NCBI RefSeq assembly: GCF_047675955.1
Contig: NC_132915.1
Coordinates: forward strand, 47,816,026-47,880,025
DNA length: 64,000 nt
Reading direction: 5' to 3'
Origin: Chlorocebus sabaeus
Taxonomy: Eukaryota > Chordata > Mammalia > Primates > Cercopithecidae
How positions within the stretch are numbered: the stretch's first letter is position 1; every line of letters begins with the position of its first letter. Under the pieces are notes generated by a model. That model ran no database searches and was not told the DNA's origin. It was given only the letters and a program-made list of their open reading frames with translations. Below are positions 60,790-64,000 of the stretch, one piece after another. Position numbers and translations under genes: made by a program.

Positions 60790-61645
60790 TGAAAGCAAAA
60801 CATATTGAGAAATAACAACTCTTAAAAATAAAGAATAAATTAGGGAGTAAAGACAGAAATAAAGTATTAAATAGATGGATGAAGAAAATAAATTATTAGA
60901 AATTTGCAATTCAAAAATCTAGTAATTGAAATAAAAATTTATCCACAGAGAGGATAAATTCCAAACAAGACACAGAATCAGTGAAAATTTGAAGATAGGA
61001 GTTAGAAAGTTTACCCAAAATACAGCCCAAAATTCCAAAATATATAATACAAAAGAGCCCTTAAGAGATACAAAGAGTGAATAAAAGTCTCCAATATACA
61101 TCAAATAGGAGTGTTCAAGGAGAAGGGGCAAAATTACATTTAGAGTATTCCAGAAAGGAAAAAAGTAGTTATCAGACTAAAATTGCAATGAGAGTGCTGA
61201 ACAGGAAAAGTAAAAATACATAACCAGACATATCATAATCCAGCATCAGAAGGAGATTCCAACTTTAGGATAAGGGGGAATAGTAAAAGCTACCAGAGAA
61301 AAGACAGAGTACCCACAAAAGAATGAAACTTAGACTAAAGCCTGAAACTTCTCGGTCATAATGGAGTCTAAAAGATGAGTTAGTATCTTCAAAATATGAA
61401 TGGAATATAACTGTCAGTGTAGAATTTTGTACTCTCAACTATCAATGAAGAGTGTAAGCAAAATACAAACATGTCCTGATCTACAAAGATGAGCATTTAC
61501 TACACATGGACTTTCGCTAACATAATTACTACAGGCTATATTTGAGGAAGAAAAATATAGGAAAGTTGGGCAAAAAGGAAAACAATCATGATCCCCAAAG
61601 GGATATGTGAGTGGGTATATGTATGTATGTATGCATGTTACATGG
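60790..61645. other. A-rich intronic sequence, nothing clear
   Basis: 60800-61440 is A-rich on the + strand and could be very old L1 sequence, but I cannot place it. A short (TATG)n tract lies at 61616-61637. Confidence 0.4.
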
Positions 61646-61871
61646 CGTCTCTTCAATAATATTTCCGGTGTTCTTGTCCTAATGAGTATCTGGGACTACT
61701 GAACTTCCCCAACACTTTGAAGTTAGACATGACCACATACGTTGCTTTGGTCACTGAAATGTGGGTTTAAATGAGCTATGTTACTTTCTGGAGGAAGCAA
61801 TCAAGGGACACTGTGACAGTCCCCAAGTTCTTTCTTGCTGTAGTGATCAACAAGTCTATGTGCCCTAAAAT

Positions 61872-62218
61872 CTTGCTTCTCAAAAAGTAGTTTGGGCCGG
61901 GTGCGGTGGCTCATGCCTGTAATCCCAGCACTTTGGGAGGCAAAGGCGGGTGGATCATGAGGTCAGGAGATCGAGACCATCCTGGTTAACACGGTGAAAC
62001 CCCGTCTGTACTAAAAAATACCAAAAATTAGCCAGGCGTGGCAGCAGGCGCCTGTAGTCCCAGCTACTCGGGAGTTTGGGGTCCAGCAGCATCAATATCA
62101 GCCTGCTTCCTATGAGAAATGAATATCAAGTTTCATCTTTGGCCTGCAGAATCAAAATCTTCAGTTTAACAAGATCTCCAGGTGACTCATATGCACGTTA
62201 AAGTCTGAGAAGTACTGA
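61872..62218 (+). mobile_element. MER5A-type hAT-Charlie, interrupted by an Alu
   Basis: 61872-61894 (TTGCTTCTCAAAAAGTAGTT) continues at 62075 with GGTCCAGCAGCATCAATATC, then CAGAATCAAAATCTTCAGTT, AACAAGATCTCCAGGTGACT and GTCTGAGAAGTACTGAT. The order matches MER5A on both sides of the Alu. Confidence 0.8.
61895..62074 (+). mobile_element. AluY, 3'-truncated and tailless
   Basis: Starts GGCCGGGTGCGGTGGCTCAT with a complete left monomer. The right monomer breaks off at CAGCTACTCGGGAG, with no A tail. AGTTTGGG at 61889-61896 and 62073-62080 straddles the element. Confidence 0.92.
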
Positions 62219-62399
62219 TCTATCAGATGGTCCTTCCTCTCCCAGCCTGGGTCACTGAGTTACCCCACAGATGACAGCTGCTCTGGAAAGACATTTTATG
62301 AGTAAGAAATAAATATTTGTTGTGTTAAACCAAAGAGATTTTGGAGAGGAGTTGTATTTTCAAAATCACCTAACTTATCCTGACATCTGCAGTTAATAT

Positions 62400-63012
62400 G
62401 GTAACACAATGGTTCTCCAAAGATATCTGTGTCCTGATCCCTGAAACTTGTGAATATATGTTACATGGCAAGAAGTATGTACTTCTGTAATTAAGGTTGC
62501 AGACCTTAAGATAGGAAGAATATCCTGGAGTATTCAGGTGAGCCTCATCTAATCACACAGACCCTTAAAAGCAGAGCACTTTCCTCAGCTGGAGGCAGAA
62601 ATGATTGTAGCAAAAGAAACCAGAGATTCTAAGCACAAGAAGGCATTCGTGTACTGTTGTTATTGACTCTGAGATGGAGGGGGCCGTGGCAAGAACCACA
62701 GAGAGGTTTCTAGGAGCTAATGGTATCCTCCGGCTGATGCCTAACAATGAAGTGGGATATCTGTCTTAAAACCCCAAAGAACTGAATTTGGCCAACAACC
62801 TCAGTGCATTTGGATGTGGATTCGTCTCCGCAGCCTGTGAAAAGTAAGCCCTTCCAACGCCTTGATTTGGGCCCAGGGAAACTAAGAAAAGGACCCACTG
62901 AGCCATGCTTTATCTGGGTGTCTGTACTACAGAATCGTGAGATAATAAACTTGTGTTGTTTTAAGCACCTATATTTATGATGAATGTTTATGGCAGCAAT
63001 AGAAAACTAATA
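62400..63012 (+). mobile_element. MLT1-like LTR (ERVL-MaLR)
   Basis: AAAGATATCTGTGTCCTGAT, GACCTTAAGATAGGAAGAAT, GATAATAAACTTGTGTTGTT, TTTAAGCACCTATATTTATG and a GCAGCAATAGAAAACTAATA end are in LTR order. Old; no gene. Confidence 0.7.
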
Positions 63013-63014
63013 AT

Positions 63015-63780
63015 TATTAAGCCAACTGCTGACCATAACTTTGGTGGGTTTTTTGAAAAAACATATTTGTGTATTACCAACATTCCAATGTTTAGTGTGT
63101 GCTAAGATCCCCCTTGTACTGGGGAGGAAAATGGAAACACAAGATAAGGTTACCTTTTTAGGAAACGCAACTTTAGATGTATATTTAAAAATTTTAAATA
63201 TTCATTAACAGACTAGAAATATCATCTGTAGCTTCCAAACTAGCAGAGAAAATCTAGAGAATAAAGAGAACCTTACCAATTTAATAGAAGCTAGGAAAAG
63301 AGAGAAAAGAATCAAAAAGGATGGTAAACAAAAAATACAAAGCAAAATGCCAGCGTTTTCTAAAGTGGTGGTTTCAGTCCATACTCCCACCAGAATTATA
63401 CTTGTTCTCTTTGCTTCGTATCCTTGCCTTGATATTGTAAGACCTTTTAATTTCTTTTCCTATCTTGTGGGTGCATTCCTAGAATATACCCAACTCGCTC
63501 ATAATATATTATATTGCTTACATACTTCTTGTTTTGGTTTCCTAATAATTTGTTTAGAACAATTTGCCTCTATGTTGATGAGTAATTTTATTTCTTATAT
63601 AATTCTTATCTGATTTTAGTAAAAGAAATTGGGAAATGTTTCTTCTTTTTCTAGTCTTTGAAAGAGTTTATTTTATGTTGAGATTGTCTATTCCTTTCAT
63701 GTTTAGTAAACCTTGCTTGTAAAATTATGAGAAGGGATTTTCTATGGGGGAAGACTTTTCATTACCGCTGAATTTTTTAA
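63015..63780. other. AT-rich intronic sequence, nothing recognised
   Basis: Frames at 63205-63613 show no known protein; no repeat family could be assigned. Confidence 0.4.
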
Positions 63781-63789
63781 GTCTACATG

Positions 63790-64000
63790 TAGTACAGCAC
63801 AGTGCCCAAAGAATGAGTTTTGGAGGCAAACTGTCTGGGTTCAGTCTCAGCCCTGACTTCCTTACAGTGTAGAAAGTCATTTAACCTCACGGTGCCTCAG
63901 TCTCCTCATTTGCAAAATGAGGCACATAGGGTCGTTGTGAGGATTTCATGAACTGATATATGTAAACATGTAGGATAGTGCCTGTCACATAGTAATACTA
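63790..64000 (+). repeat. MIR, running off the window end
   Basis: GAATGAGTTTTGGAGGCAAA, TCTGGGTTCAGTCTCAGCCC, CCTCAGTCTCCTCATTTGCA, AAAATGAGGCACATAGG and GTTGTGAGGATTTCATGA give nearly the whole MIR in order. Confidence 0.85.

Larger units (their letters stand above)
61650..62350 (+). repeat. Old LTR-like element carrying nested MER5A and Alu
   Basis: The left part (CTGAACTTCCCCAACACTTT, TTTGGTCACTGAAATGTG) and the right part (GCCTGGGTCACTGAGTTACC, GAAATAAATATTTGTTGTG, CCAAAGAGATTTTGG) look like the two ends of one old LTR-like sequence split by MER5A. The right end resembles polyadenylation regions of MaLR-group LTRs. Family not fixed. Confidence 0.45.
45453..64000 (+). other. ADAMTSL1: ADAMTSL1 intron 3 (5' part)
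   Basis: Begins with GTAAGT after exon 3 and runs past the window end. It contains L2, MaLR, MLT1, Tigger and Alu copies. Exon 4 was not seen. Confidence 0.85.

Overview
The window is mammalian, primate intronic DNA carrying two short coding exons of one gene on the + strand. It has the density of Alu, LINE-1, MIR, L2 and MaLR copies typical of a primate genome, with no operons, CRISPR array or prokaryotic genes. One Alu (2369-2677) has the base changes I associate with Old World monkey AluYR subfamilies, so the donor is probably a cercopithecid (macaque, baboon or vervet type) rather than an ape. That is my recognition, not a computed alignment.

The gene is ADAMTSL1 (punctin-1), recognised from its translated exons. 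The exon at 16458-16585 encodes the end of the signal peptide region and the first part of the first thrombospondin type 1 repeat (W..W..W and CSRTCGG motifs). The exon at 45407-45452 supplies the next 15 codons and keeps the frame across a 28.8 kb intron. Both exons have intact GT and AG splice signals. The start codon and promoter lie upstream of the window, and most of the protein lies downstream.

Layout: 1-16457 is intron 1 sequence with L2/MIR debris, four Alus, a 38-base A run, an old L1 end and a 1.85 kb L1PA copy (13593-15441, minus). 16586-45406 is intron 2. It holds a half MADE1 element, Alus, an old deleted L1 (24243-25884), an L1MA-like end interrupted by an Alu (28533-29085), and a full-length but broken L1PA (31596-37733, minus) with 12-bp target-site duplications. 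Further right it holds L1 ends and a (TA)n tract inside an Alu. 45453-64000 is the start of intron 3. It holds an L2, an Alu monomer, a minus-strand MaLR internal region with one LTR, a second L2 containing a 36-nt U2 snRNA fragment, an MLT1A LTR, a Tigger DNA transposon, a three-layer nest (LTR-like, MER5A, Alu) and a further MLT1-like LTR.

I did not find a new biological system. The most useful oddities are the TSD-flanked U2 5' fragment inside an L2, two Alu insertions whose 5' junctions carry a hairpin-forming inverted copy of the flank, and a tailless Alu inside MER5A. Two further points concern the gene: the full-length L1's antisense promoter region faces exon 3, and two L1PA copies in direct orientation bracket exon 2.
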